Source: Bacteroidales bacterium (GTDB lineage: Bacteria; Bacteroidota; Bacteroidia; Bacteroidales; UBA10428). From it: DNA of 64,000 nucleotides. The DNA is taken from positions 1 to 64,000 of the forward strand of contig JAFGKY010000063.1 of the NCBI GenBank assembly GCA_016928305.1, written 5' to 3'. Both the position numbers and the translations under genes were made by a program. The notes under the pieces are model-generated. The model saw nothing but the letters and a program-made list of their open reading frames with translations. It was not told the DNA's origin and did no database searches. This document shows, piece by piece, positions 1 to 9,329 of the stretch. The first letter of the stretch is position 1; each line of letters opens with the position of its first letter.

Positions 1-17
1 CAATTTGTCTTGCTCTT

Positions 18-148
18 CGCCGCAAGCGGCGGGGAATTAACCCAATCCCGATACGCTTCGCTATCGGGATAATTACTCACTTCGTTCGTGAGAAAGTTCG
101 GCTTCCAGTTTCCAGTTCGCGGGTACGCTCCTGAAAACTGAGCCTCAT
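18..148. repeat. Mosaic of small hairpin repeats
   Basis: The 257 bases before the first gene hold stacked short palindromes: CGCCGC/GCGGCG (18-31), a 26-base palindrome with CCCGATA/TATCGGG arms (45-70), and CTCAC/GTGAG (76-92). A 33-base tail follows at 116-148. The 26-base palindrome and the 33-base tail recur identically, in the opposite order, at 50644-50669 and 50613-50645. I see no coding potential. They look like dispersed non-coding repeats; any function is unknown. Confidence 0.75.
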
Positions 149-257
149 TAAAAATCCGGAAGAAAGAGATCTGCATGAAAGATAAGTCTTTCATCTCATT
201 TTTCGATTTTTTCTGTAACAGAATTCGTAATTTTAACGGATATTAAAACTATTAATT

Positions 258-3047
258 ATGAAAAAGTTTCTGAGAATTTTGGCCCTTTTTATTGCCGTTC
301 TTGTTGTAATCATCGTTGTGACACCCATTGCCTTCCAGGGTAAAATAATGAAAATCGCCAAAGAGCAGATCAACAAAAGCATAAATGCCCGGGTTGATTT
401 TAACAAACTGAAACTATCCCTGATCAAAAGCTTCCCGAATGTTAACGTAAGCCTAAGGTCTTTATATGTAGCCGGTCTTGATGAATTTGAAAATGACACG
501 CTGCTGAAATTCAATTCGTTTGATGTGTCTGTCGACCTGGTTAGCGCCATAAAGATGGAAAATATAAAGATTAAAAAAATCGTTCTGGATAAGCCTGTTG
601 TATATGCTCATGTACTTCAATCGGGCAAGGTTAACTGGGATATCGCCAAAGAAACTGCCGCAGCAGAAGAAGAAACCGATACATCAACCGGTGAATTTAC
701 TACTAAAATAGAGTTAAAACGTTTTGAGATCATCGACGGCGATATCGCTTATGTGGACGATAGCAGCAATATTTCGGCCTCGCTGAAAGACTTTGATTTC
801 CTTCTTACAGGGGATTTTTCAAAGGACTTTTCAAAACTTAACATTCTCACTTCAGCTCAGTTAATTAATGTCGTCATGGAAGGGATACGTTATCTCAAAG
901 ACGCTTCGCTGGATGCAAAGATCAACGTAGATGCCGACCTGAAGAATTCACTCTTTACGCTCACGGAAAATGAAATCGCACTGAACGACCTTTTGCTGAA
1001 GTTTGACGGCAATGTAGGTATGCCCAATGAAAAAGATATTAACATCGATTTGAAATACGACCTTGCCAAAGCTGATTTTAAGTCGATCCTGTCTCTGATA
1101 CCAGCGATCTATATGAAGGATTTTGAAGGACTTAAGACAGACGGAAAACTTCAGCTGGATGGATTTGTAAAAGGCACTTATAATGAAAAGGTAATGCCCA
1201 ATGCCAGGCTTAAATTACTCGTGCAAAATGCCATGTTCAGTTATCCCGGACTTCCGAAATCAGCAGAGAACATACAAATTGATGTCGATGGTTTTTATGA
1301 TGGCGTACAAATGGATAACTCCACGCTGGATGTCAATAAATTCCATGTTGAACTGGGAGGCAATCCGGTTGACCTGACCCTGAATATAAAAACTCCTGAA
1401 AGTGACATGATGGTGAACGGCAATTTTACGTGCAAAATCGATCTTGCCACACTGAAAGATGTGATACCACTTGACAGCACAACACTTACAGGCAAAATTG
1501 ATGCATCGGTGGATATGATGGGCTATATGTCGTATCTCGAAAAAGAAGAATATGAAAAATTCAAAGCAGACGGAAACCTTGCCATATCTGATCTTGTATA
1601 CAACAGTCCCGATCTGCCAAAAGAGCTTAGAATAGTTGAAACAACCGTATTTTTCTCACCCCGGTATTCCGAAGTGAAATCATTCAATGCGGTTATGGGC
1701 AAGAGTGATTTTCACCTCTCCGGTAAGGTAGAGAATTACATTCCGTACATTTTTAAAGATGAAACCGTTAAAGGTGATTTTATTTTCAGATCCGGCGTTC
1801 TTGACCTTAATGAGTTCATGACCGAGTCAACGGAAACCGTACCTGAAGAAACAGATACGGTCCCGCTTTCTGTGGTGGAAGTCCCCGGAAACATTGATTT
1901 CAAGCTGGTCTCAAGAATTGACAAACTATACTATAATAAACTTGAAATTTACAATACCATTGGTATCATTAAAATAAAGGACAGTCGTCTGATTCTCGAA
2001 AACCTGAAAATGAATGCACTGGATGGATCGTTGCAGCTAAGCGGCGAATACAACACAAAAGACATCCAGAATCCTTCTGTTGATTTTGGAATTCAGGCAG
2101 ACAACATTGACATTCCTATGGCTTATGAAGCCCTGGAATTGCTTAAGCAATTTGCTCCCATTGCCAAAAAAACACAGGGGAAGGTTTCGATCGGATGCAA
2201 CGTTTCAAGTTTCCTCGATGAAACGATGATGCCAAAGTTGAGTTCAGTGGTCGGCAAAGGTAATCTGTCAGCCAATACGATAGGTCTGAAAAGTTCAGAT
2301 ATGTTTAAGTCTGTTGGTAATGCCCTAAACACCAAATTCTTTGATAACATGACTTTCAATTCCCTGGCTTTCAAATTCGAGTTGCGAAACGGCAGGGTGT
2401 TTATCGATCCGTTTGAAACAAAAATGGGTAAGTCGTCTTTTGTAATTGCCGGCGATCAGGGAATTGACCAGACCATGAATTACACAGTTAACATGGCACT
2501 GCCCCGTTCCGAACTAGGTCAGTCTGCCAATAGTGCCATTAACAACCTGTACAGCAAAGCCTCTGCTACCGGGCTTAACATAACTCCCTCTGAAAATATT
2601 AACATGAACGTAAATATTACCGGAACTTTTAAGGATCCCAAGGTAAAACTTGACCTAAAAGACAATGTTAAACAAACCACACAGGCAATAAAAGAAGAAA
2701 TCACCCAGGCAGCAAAGGAAGAGATTGACAAACGCAAGGAAGAAGCAAAAGCTGCTGCCAGGGAGGAAGCCGACAAGATCATACAGGAGGCTCAGAAACA
2801 GGCAGATATTATCAGGGAAAAAGCCAATGCGGCAGCCGATATTGTACGGAAAGAAGCTGCAGCAAACGGAGATAAACTGATTAAACAAGCCACCAATCCC
2901 ATATCCAAAAAAGCAGCTGAACAGGCAGCCAAAAAGCTTAACCAGGAAGCCGATGAAAAAGCGCAGAAGATAATTAAAGAAGGAGACGTAAAAGCGGATG
3001 CTTTGATAAAAGAAGCACAGGCTAAAGCGGACAAGCTGCTGCAGTGA
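258..3047 (+). CDS. AsmA family protein with charged C-terminal coiled coil
   Basis: 929 residues. An N-terminal membrane anchor (about residues 5-24) is followed by the long beta-rich body typical of AsmA-like proteins, with the family's repeated 'DLKYD...' and 'NIDLK' type strands and an AsmA-like C-terminal domain around residues 690-790. In other bacteria this superfamily spans the periplasm and acts in outer-membrane lipid homeostasis. Residues from about 800 to the end are an Ala/Lys/Glu-rich helix with heptad-like 'EAxxKADxxxxEA' repeats, probably a coiled coil added to the core. The start follows an AT-rich leader without a clear Shine-Dalgarno. A hairpin terminator lies about 90 bases after the stop. 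The last 102 coding bases and the stop are duplicated at 11006-11107. Confidence 0.88.
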   Translation: MKKFLRILALFIAVLVVIIVVTPIAFQGKIMKIAKEQINKSINARVDFNKLKLSLIKSFPNVNVSLRSLYVAGLDEFENDTLLKFNSFDVSVDLVSAIKMENIKIKKIVLDKPVVYAHVLQSGKVNWDIAKETAAAEEETDTSTGEFTTKIELKRFEIIDGDIAYVDDSSNISASLKDFDFLLTGDFSKDFSKLNILTSAQLINVVMEGIRYLKDASLDAKINVDADLKNSLFTLTENEIALNDLLLKFDGNVGMPNEKDINIDLKYDLAKADFKSILSLIPAIYMKDFEGLKTDGKLQLDGFVKGTYNEKVMPNARLKLLVQNAMFSYPGLPKSAENIQIDVDGFYDGVQMDNSTLDVNKFHVELGGNPVDLTLNIKTPESDMMVNGNFTCKIDLATLKDVIPLDSTTLTGKIDASVDMMGYMSYLEKEEYEKFKADGNLAISDLVYNSPDLPKELRIVETTVFFSPRYSEVKSFNAVMGKSDFHLSGKVENYIPYIFKDETVKGDFIFRSGVLDLNEFMTESTETVPEETDTVPLSVVEVPGNIDFKLVSRIDKLYYNKLEIYNTIGIIKIKDSRLILENLKMNALDGSLQLSGEYNTKDIQNPSVDFGIQADNIDIPMAYEALELLKQFAPIAKKTQGKVSIGCNVSSFLDETMMPKLSSVVGKGNLSANTIGLKSSDMFKSVGNALNTKFFDNMTFNSLAFKFELRNGRVFIDPFETKMGKSSFVIAGDQGIDQTMNYTVNMALPRSELGQSANSAINNLYSKASATGLNITPSENINMNVNITGTFKDPKVKLDLKDNVKQTTQAIKEEITQAAKEEIDKRKEEAKAAAREEADKIIQEAQKQADIIREKANAAADIVRKEAAANGDKLIKQATNPISKKAAEQAAKKLNQEADEKAQKIIKEGDVKADALIKEAQAKADKLLQ

Positions 3048-3117
3048 GGTCTGGAACAGGATGTAAGGATTTAAAAGATGAGCAGGATCAATATGCCCTA
3101 ATGGCTTAAAGACAGCA
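2946..3117 (+). repeat. 172-bp direct repeat, copy A (AsmA gene 3' end)
   Basis: This segment covers the last 34 codons of the AsmA gene and 70 bases past its stop. It aligns without gaps to 11006-11177 with 10 mismatches (about 94% identical). Identity stops just before the terminator hairpin at 3135. Confidence 0.9.
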
Positions 3118-3134
3118 ACATCTACCGCAAGGTA

Positions 3135-3160
3135 AGCCCGGTACTCCGGGCTGTAACTTT
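3135..3160 (+). terminator. Hairpin terminator after AsmA gene
   Basis: Perfect 7-bp stem AGCCCGG/CCGGGCT (3135-3141, 3146-3152) with loop TACT, followed by GTAACTTTTAG. The weak T tract makes termination likely but not certain. Confidence 0.55.
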
Positions 3161-3316
3161 TAGTATCAACAATTAAATAGTCGATCGGACTTTCATAAAA
3201 TAAAATAAATTTTTAACATGTTAAGGTTTCTGCTGATGGTATGGCCACAAGTTACTCCCGATGAATCAGGATAAACTTGCGGCAGTGGGGTTCTTCACGG
3301 CGCAATAACGGTATGT

Positions 3317-5863
3317 TTATTCCACCTTAATTACTTTCTCAGTTAAAGTATATTCATCGTTAATGATCCTTATTATGTAGATACCAGACTTAAAAGAAGA
3401 AAGATTCATTTTATGCGTGGATAAATTATTTCCAAAAATCCTTTCCATTAAAATAATTTTGCCTGAAGGGTCCATTAATTTCAGCGTCAATTCGCCATTC
3501 AGAGGTTGATTAAAATCAATAAAGATTTGATCGGTTAAAGGATTTGGATATACACAAATAATATCATCCGGGGTTTTTTCACTGACTATATTTGTGGGTT
3601 CACACGCTGTGTTGTACATATCAGTACTATAAATTTCCAATTCCCATATTGAAAAACCCCACTGTGTATTTCCTTCAATTCCCAGCAGCTGAATATATTT
3701 GGCCTGGATTGGTTCAAAGAAAACTATGTCCGTTTCTCCGTCACCCGAAGATTCATAATATACCGTATCCCAACTGAGATTATTCTTGGAGGCGAGTATT
3801 TTATACTTCCTGGCACTTGCGGCTTCCCAGTGAATTACTACCTTGGTAACACTATGTATCGTATCAAGGGTGATTTTTATCCATTGGTTATCACTGTAGT
3901 CACTTCCCCATCTGGTATTCATATCCCCGTCTATGGCATGGTCATAATGCGTTTCGGCATCATGATAGGAAGAAACCTCCGCGCTGCAGGTATTAACTTT
4001 TTGTTTTACCGAATCATACACCGGTACCTCAAGAAAATCAACGCGGCTGGTAAATCCTTCTGTTGTTACCTTAACCTGCAGTACTGTAGTACCTGCTGTA
4101 CCTCCTGTCTTCAGGGTAAGCACAGTTCCTTTGAGGTTCGGGATCAGTATTTCGGGATCACCCTCGTCAATAAGCGAAAATTTAAGCGTATCACCGGTGA
4201 TCTCCGGTACGGTATCGCACATAACAAACCTGAAATGATCTGCCAGGTCAATCGTTGCTGAATCACCGACATACATTAACGGGATTTCAATTACCGGCGC
4301 ATATTCAATGTAATTGGTGGCTCCCAGGTCAAGTTCCAGTACACTGTCCTCAATAGCCCGGTAAAACCGGTTAGCTTCAACTCCGAGGTACATATCGGTA
4401 TCACCTGAAGGCCATTGAAGAAGGAGTGTATCTACTCTATCGGCATCGCCAAGTCCAAAATGTATGCGCGTTGATGGGTAGGTCGCATGTCCTGCTATTG
4501 GAGTAATTTCCCTTATTTGCATCACGTGAGAACCATCCAAATTTGCCCTGGCAACCACGCGGGTGCCATAGGCTGACTTATTTGATATGGTACCTTCACA
4601 GCTTAGGATGATCCATGAATTATCATTGCCTTCATTCAGGCAAAGATTGTTTCTGCCACTCGTTGTCCATGAGTACCTTACCAGTAACACATCGAGGTCA
4701 CCATCGTTATCGAAATCTTCCATAAGGGCTGTATGAGAGCTTTCCTCAACCAGGGTACCTTCCGTTATTTCATTGAAAGTACCATCGCCGTTATTCATAA
4801 GAAGCAGATTATGCGTAACAGGACTTACATGGCCATTAAAAGGAGTTTTTTCAATAGTTATATACAGATCCAGGTCTGCATCATTATCCAGGTCTCCCCA
4901 TACCGATGAGATCCTGTTTGCATCCAAATACTCGGCAGGTTCAATGATTTCTTCTTCAAATACCCAGTCACCGTTATTTTTAAAGAGTTTCCCCGGTTTG
5001 CTCAGGTCTGGGTTGGAATGAAAAGAATTCAATACATACAAGTCCATATCACCATCGTTATCAAAATCTACCCAATTTGCATTAGGCGTCATAGCACTAT
5101 CCTGTTCCATTTCAAATGCTTCTGCAGCACTCTCGAATGTTCCATCACCCATATTTTCAAATACCTCATTATGAGATCCTGGTGAGCTTTTACTGAAATT
5201 TGTATATCCGATATGTAAATCAAAATCTCCGTCATTATCGGCATCTCCCAAGGCTATATTATGAAGAACTGCATCCGGAGATGAACATGGAATATTCAAA
5301 TCGATGCTTACATCAAATTCACCGGTTCCATCATTAAAATATACCTTACCCCCTGTTTCATGAAACTGGAGGATATCAAGAAAAGAATCATTGTTCAGGT
5401 CGAACAGGACACTGGATGTGCCGTATAACTGACTAAGTTCTTCGTAGTTATTAAAAATACCATATCCATCATTGTGGTAAACAGTATATTCATGGCCAAG
5501 CCAGTTAGGTCCCATCAGATCAGCATCCCCATCATTATCGATATCGCCAAAAGGGCCTGGAAAACCCACCTTCACTTTCCTGCTGGTATAGTCTGTACTG
5601 CTTATTTTCTGAAACTCCCCCTTTCTTTCATTTTTGTAAAGAAGGTTTGGACGGTTCATCACTCCAGCGCCGGATGAATTAGTTATAATTAAGTCCATAT
5701 CCCCGTCATTGTCCATATCAAAACAGCCCCCGGCTATATGATTATATTTACTTTCAGGCAGGACTCCTGTTTCAATAAGGGTAAATTCAGGGATCTGAGC
5801 ATGAGTTACCATTGCACTAATTAGCAGTGCAAAAATTGTTGGGTTGAGAGGTAGTTTTTTCAT
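3317..5863 (-). CDS. FG-GAP/ASPIC-UnbV surface protein with F5/8C and T9SS type A domains
   Basis: 848 residues with an N-terminal signal peptide. The first half carries about seven FG-GAP/VCBS calcium loops (DMDNDGDMDL, DIDNDGDADL, DADNDGDFDL, DFDNDGDMDL, DLDNDADLDL, DFDNDGDLDV), which build an integrin-like beta-propeller. An ASPIC/UnbV-like segment follows (GHATYPSTRIHFGLG, about residues 460-510). An F5/8 type C (discoidin-like) domain (AIDGDMNTRWGS ... WELEIYS) lies at about 630-750. The C-terminus (VYPNPLTDQIFIDF ... EKVIKVE) is a T9SS type A sorting signal. The protein is therefore exported to the surface or medium and probably binds glycans. The ligand is unknown. Neighbouring genes do not suggest an operon. 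Confidence 0.88.
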   Translation of the reverse strand: MKKLPLNPTIFALLISAMVTHAQIPEFTLIETGVLPESKYNHIAGGCFDMDNDGDMDLIITNSSGAGVMNRPNLLYKNERKGEFQKISSTDYTSRKVKVGFPGPFGDIDNDGDADLMGPNWLGHEYTVYHNDGYGIFNNYEELSQLYGTSSVLFDLNNDSFLDILQFHETGGKVYFNDGTGEFDVSIDLNIPCSSPDAVLHNIALGDADNDGDFDLHIGYTNFSKSSPGSHNEVFENMGDGTFESAAEAFEMEQDSAMTPNANWVDFDNDGDMDLYVLNSFHSNPDLSKPGKLFKNNGDWVFEEEIIEPAEYLDANRISSVWGDLDNDADLDLYITIEKTPFNGHVSPVTHNLLLMNNGDGTFNEITEGTLVEESSHTALMEDFDNDGDLDVLLVRYSWTTSGRNNLCLNEGNDNSWIILSCEGTISNKSAYGTRVVARANLDGSHVMQIREITPIAGHATYPSTRIHFGLGDADRVDTLLLQWPSGDTDMYLGVEANRFYRAIEDSVLELDLGATNYIEYAPVIEIPLMYVGDSATIDLADHFRFVMCDTVPEITGDTLKFSLIDEGDPEILIPNLKGTVLTLKTGGTAGTTVLQVKVTTEGFTSRVDFLEVPVYDSVKQKVNTCSAEVSSYHDAETHYDHAIDGDMNTRWGSDYSDNQWIKITLDTIHSVTKVVIHWEAASARKYKILASKNNLSWDTVYYESSGDGETDIVFFEPIQAKYIQLLGIEGNTQWGFSIWELEIYSTDMYNTACEPTNIVSEKTPDDIICVYPNPLTDQIFIDFNQPLNGELTLKLMDPSGKIILMERIFGNNLSTHKMNLSSFKSGIYIIRIINDEYTLTEKVIKVE

Positions 5864-5920
5864 GATGGTTTGGTTTTATGGATTATAAAGTATGTTTAGT
5901 ATTGCATTAAATAAATTTGT

Positions 5921-6013
5921 CACGCGTTATTCATCTTCGTCCCGATATATAGGGACTACGATGAACGAAGAAAACGCACGCCATTTATAGATTCGGCGAA
6001 CAAGGAACGCGTG
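5921..6013. repeat. Nested inverted repeat between two leftward genes
   Basis: Outer arms are CACGCGTT (5921-5928) and AACGCGTG (6006-6013). Inside is a hairpin TTCATC-ttc-GTCCC / GGGAC-tac-GATGAA (5930-5965, loop GATATATA). A partial direct repeat, ACGCACGCCATTTAT versus ACGCGTGCCATCTAT, lies in the right half. It sits between the sensor's stop and the FG-GAP gene's start, so it could end the first transcript or be a degenerate mobile repeat. Confidence 0.6.
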
Positions 6014-6132
6014 CCATCTATGGCAGAAAATTATTTCAATACAAGTTACAACAATCTGTATATCAAAGTCGAGCGGTATTGTACCAAACCTGGTTGGAAA
6101 AGTCCTGAAGTGTATTTTCTAATAGCAGAATT

Positions 6133-8751
6133 CTATGACCGGCGAATGTTGTTCCGGTATTCAGATGGATTCTGACCGTAATATTTTTTAAAGGAAGTGG
6201 CAAAATGGGAGGTGCTTCTGAAACCAACTTCATACATAATGCCGATAATGTTGTTATTGCCTGAATGAATTAATGCAGCAGCCTTTTTCATCCTGTACAA
6301 CCTGAGAAGCTCATTGGGTGATTCGCCTATTATGGAGTGTACCTTTCTGAAAAATTGGGTTCTGCTTATATGCAGTTTTCTGCCCATGTCCTCAACGTTG
6401 AAGTCAAAATCGGAATAGTTCTTTTCAAACAGTTTAAACAGTTTCTGTATAAATTGATCATTTTGTGTAAATGATATCTCTATTTTATCTGGGGTAAAAA
6501 ATTCCTTTCTGAATTTCTCCCTCAGTCTATTGCGCTGTTTAATCAGGTTCTTAATCCGGATTTGCAGCTCTTCGGCATCGAAAGGTTTAACAATATAATC
6601 ATCGGCCCCGGTTTCAAGTCCTTCTATTTTGCTTTCCCGGTCAGCCCTGGCAGTTAACATGACAACCGGTATATGATTTGTCCGCTCATCTGTTTTCAAA
6701 TGTTTACACATCTCTATGCCATCCATCACAGGCATCATCAAATCACTAACGACCAGATCAGGGATACTTTCGATGGCAAGCTCCAATCCCTGTTTTCCAT
6801 CTTCAGCGGTGATAATCTGATAGCTGTCACAAAGACTTCCGGATAAATAATTTTTAAGATCAATATTATCTTCAACAATAAGGATAACAGGTAGTTCTTT
6901 AGTTTTATCTGCATATTGTCTTTCTTCCATTTCTGTTAATTCAGGTTCCTCCGGTATTTCTTGTGGTTTACTCACTTCTTCATCAGATGCAATAGTCACT
7001 ATTTCCTCTTCTTTAAACTGTTTTTTTGATATCGGGAGTTTCACACTGAATGTACTACCTTTTTCCCCCCGATCCCGATAGCTATCGGGACCATCGGGGT
7101 TGCTTTCAACATGGATATCTCCCCGGTACAGATCGACCAGCTCCTTTGTCAGAGCCAGTCCGATTCCTGTTCCTTCTGCATCCCGCGTATCAGAATCGCT
7201 TACCTGGTAAAACCGGTCAAATATTTTATTCAATTTTTCTTCAGGAATGCCTTTCCCGGTGTCAGATACTGTTATGTCAGCAAATTGAGGGAGTTTAGAT
7301 CCCGAGGATGAAATATATTTCAGTCTTACACTCACTTTACCATCGGCAGGAGTAAATTTAAATGCATTAGAGATAAGATTGGTAAGGATTTTTTCAACTT
7401 TGTCTGCATCAAAATATGCCGGTTCTGATAAGTCAGGAATGTTATTTTGATAATCAATATGTTTACTCTCAGCAAGGGACAAAAAAGACAAAACAATTCT
7501 CCGGATAAACTCAGAAAGATTTCCTTCAGAAACCTGGAGTTTAATATTGCCGGTTTCCAGTTTTGACAGATCCAGCAACTGGTTGATCAGCAGCTGAAGC
7601 CGTTTGATATTTCTTTGCATTAATTTGAAAAGACCTCTTTCCTTTTCATCCCGGTCAGATTTGCTCTTTAAAAGATCCTCAACAGGTCCTTGCAGAAGGG
7701 TTAATGGTGTTCGGAATTCGTGTGAAATATTGGCAAAAAAACGGGATTTCATACGATCAAGTTCTTGTGCTTTTTCTATCTCTAATCTTTGTGAACGTTT
7801 AAAATTTCTGTAGATATAAACTCCCAGCAATACAAAAAGGATTCCGATTAAGATGGAAAAATTCTTTACCAGTTTGTTTCGATTTAATTCAGCCTCCAAT
7901 AGTAAGCTTTCCTGCAGATGCTTCCATTCGGTTTCCTTCTGTTTCTCATCAAACGCTCGTTGCATTTCCAGTTGTGCAATTTTTTTAAGATACTCGCCTG
8001 CTATTAAACTGTCATTAAGTTTGCTGTTTCTTATTTGATAGAGATATGCCTTCTGATACCGGCCCAATTCGGCATATAATAATCCTAACAGATCTGTGCC
8101 TTCCAGGATGATGGCAGGAAGATTATATGTTTCTGCCATTTTCAATCCCGATTCAGCTATTCGAATGGCTGAGTCATACTCCTTATTGAGATAATATATT
8201 TTTCCTTTTAAAACAAGATCTCTGGCTATCCCTTCGTTGTTTTTTATTCCCCGGTTTAATTCCAGTGATTCATCCAGGTGGTTTAATGCCAGATCAAGGC
8301 TGTCTCTGTTTATGTAATAGCTCAAGGCAAGATTATGTAACGTTTCGGCAGTTTCAAGGTCATAATGTATCTTACGTCTGATATCAAGGGATTTTCTAAG
8401 ATATTCCCGGGCTTTGTCGGTTTCTTCAAGGGCTATATAACATTGTCCAAGGTGATTATAAGCACGACCTACTCTAATAGTACTCTCTACCGAAAGGAAT
8501 AGTTTTTCCTCTAATGCATAATATTCCAAAGCAGCTTTATAATCTTTCAACATATAGTATATATCTGCTATACCACCATAGGTCTTTGCCAATTCATGAG
8601 TATAACCAATTGCTTTACATAATTTGATGTTATTGAAATACAAATCCATGGCAGGTTTCATGTTGCCATTGTTTACATAGTAACCTGCCTGTATATTATT
8701 AAATTGAGCTTTAATTCTTTTATTACCGGATAATTCTGCCAATGCAGCCAT
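6133..8751 (-). CDS. Hybrid two-component sensor/regulator, C-terminal part (TPR-HisKA-HATPase-REC-AraC)
   Basis: 872 residues from the first ATG, but this is the downstream part of a frameshifted gene whose N-terminus is at 8757-9329. Order: tetratricopeptide repeats (to about 260), one membrane helix (298-314), HisKA with H344 in NISHEFRTP, HATPase with N box NLISNAFKF (458-466), a receiver with phospho-acceptor D670 in VVSDLMMPVMDG, and an AraC-type DNA-binding domain at the end. This is the Bacteroidota one-protein two-component layout: an outside signal is sensed by the TPR region and transcription is controlled directly. Residues 551-562, between the G boxes and the last strand of the ATPase, are encoded by a palindrome and look inserted. 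Neither the signal nor the target genes can be read from the sequence. Confidence 0.9.
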   Translation of the reverse strand: MAALAELSGNKRIKAQFNNIQAGYYVNNGNMKPAMDLYFNNIKLCKAIGYTHELAKTYGGIADIYYMLKDYKAALEYYALEEKLFLSVESTIRVGRAYNHLGQCYIALEETDKAREYLRKSLDIRRKIHYDLETAETLHNLALSYYINRDSLDLALNHLDESLELNRGIKNNEGIARDLVLKGKIYYLNKEYDSAIRIAESGLKMAETYNLPAIILEGTDLLGLLYAELGRYQKAYLYQIRNSKLNDSLIAGEYLKKIAQLEMQRAFDEKQKETEWKHLQESLLLEAELNRNKLVKNFSILIGILFVLLGVYIYRNFKRSQRLEIEKAQELDRMKSRFFANISHEFRTPLTLLQGPVEDLLKSKSDRDEKERGLFKLMQRNIKRLQLLINQLLDLSKLETGNIKLQVSEGNLSEFIRRIVLSFLSLAESKHIDYQNNIPDLSEPAYFDADKVEKILTNLISNAFKFTPADGKVSVRLKYISSSGSKLPQFADITVSDTGKGIPEEKLNKIFDRFYQVSDSDTRDAEGTGIGLALTKELVDLYRGDIHVESNPDGPDSYRDRGEKGSTFSVKLPISKKQFKEEEIVTIASDEEVSKPQEIPEEPELTEMEERQYADKTKELPVILIVEDNIDLKNYLSGSLCDSYQIITAEDGKQGLELAIESIPDLVVSDLMMPVMDGIEMCKHLKTDERTNHIPVVMLTARADRESKIEGLETGADDYIVKPFDAEELQIRIKNLIKQRNRLREKFRKEFFTPDKIEISFTQNDQFIQKLFKLFEKNYSDFDFNVEDMGRKLHISRTQFFRKVHSIIGESPNELLRLYRMKKAAALIHSGNNNIIGIMYEVGFRSTSHFATSFKKYYGQNPSEYRNNIRRS
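7067..7099. repeat. Palindrome inside sensor kinase coding sequence
   Basis: Imperfect nested palindrome: outer arms CCCCGAT (7067-7073) and ATCGGGG (7093-7099), inner arms CCCGATA/TATCGGG (7074-7080, 7083-7089) with a 2-base loop. The inner arms match those of the 26-base dispersed palindrome at 45-70 and 50644-50669. It encodes about 11 residues (PDGPDSYRDRG) where related kinases usually go straight to a G-K/R-GSTF motif, so it reads as an in-frame insertion. Confidence 0.7.
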
Positions 8752-8756
8752 TTCTT

Positions 8757-8780
8757 TTAAATAGGATTCTTTTTTTCTGC
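8757..8780 (-). other. A_AAA_AAG frameshift site in sensor gene
   Basis: In the upstream frame the codons read GCA GAA AAA AAG AAT CCT ATT TAA. The heptamer A_AAA_AAG (8775-8769) is in the phase required for -1 slippage. A -1 shift gives GAA TCC TAT TTA AAA GAA ATG and enters the downstream frame 18 bases before its first ATG. No Shine-Dalgarno-like stimulator precedes it, and only a weak CTGC/GCAG stem follows. Since the site is an A7 run, a one-base loss (real or a sequencing error) explains it equally well. Confidence 0.7.
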
Positions 8781-9329
8781 ATGTTGAAGTTGATTCTGAA
8801 AGTAATACAGATACCAGGTACAGGTAAAAATATAAAGAGTATCACTTACACATTCGTAATAGTAACGGCCTTTATTTGCGGCATCAATCGCTTCATCTAT
8901 TCTTGATTCCATACTATATATAAGGGAGATCTGGCGTTTCATTTCTGCCATTAAAAAAGTATCATGAATGGATTCGTAAAGCTTGAATGCTTTCTTGTTA
9001 TAATATATAGCCGAGTCCCTTCTAGAGAATTTTTCGTAATACCACTGTAATGTATGGTATGATTCTGCAATGCCCCTGGTGAAGTTTATTTGTTTGGATT
9101 TATTCAGCATGTCAAGACCTGTTTTTCTGATGCTATCGTAATATTCGGGATTTGTAATTATTTGCACTTTTTGTAATTTACTGAGAATATAAGCTGAGTC
9201 TTTATGTTGAATAAGAGCGGAATCGGTCTTAATACCTGAAATGTTATTTACCCCGGGTTTTTCCTTGCATGAGAAAAATACAAAAGAAGATAATAGAAAG
9301 AGACATATCAATTGTTGTCTGGTGGGCAT
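8757..9329 (-). CDS. Hybrid sensor, N-terminal part (signal peptide + TPR), frameshifted
   Basis: 190 residues: a hydrophobic N-terminus ending in a lipobox-like SSFVFFSC (Cys 21), then helical TPR-like sequence (TRGIAESYHTLQWYYEKF, DTFLMAEMKRQISLIYS). It ends abruptly with NPI after the slippery A run, and the next frame continues the same helix pattern (ESYLKEMAALAEL). It is therefore the sensor head of the kinase at 6133-8751 rather than a separate protein. The joined product would be about 1,064 residues. It starts divergently from the glycosyltransferase gene, 123 bases away. Confidence 0.8.
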   Translation of the reverse strand: MPTRQQLICLFLLSSFVFFSCKEKPGVNNISGIKTDSALIQHKDSAYILSKLQKVQIITNPEYYDSIRKTGLDMLNKSKQINFTRGIAESYHTLQWYYEKFSRRDSAIYYNKKAFKLYESIHDTFLMAEMKRQISLIYSMESRIDEAIDAANKGRYYYECVSDTLYIFTCTWYLYYFQNQLQHAEKKNPI

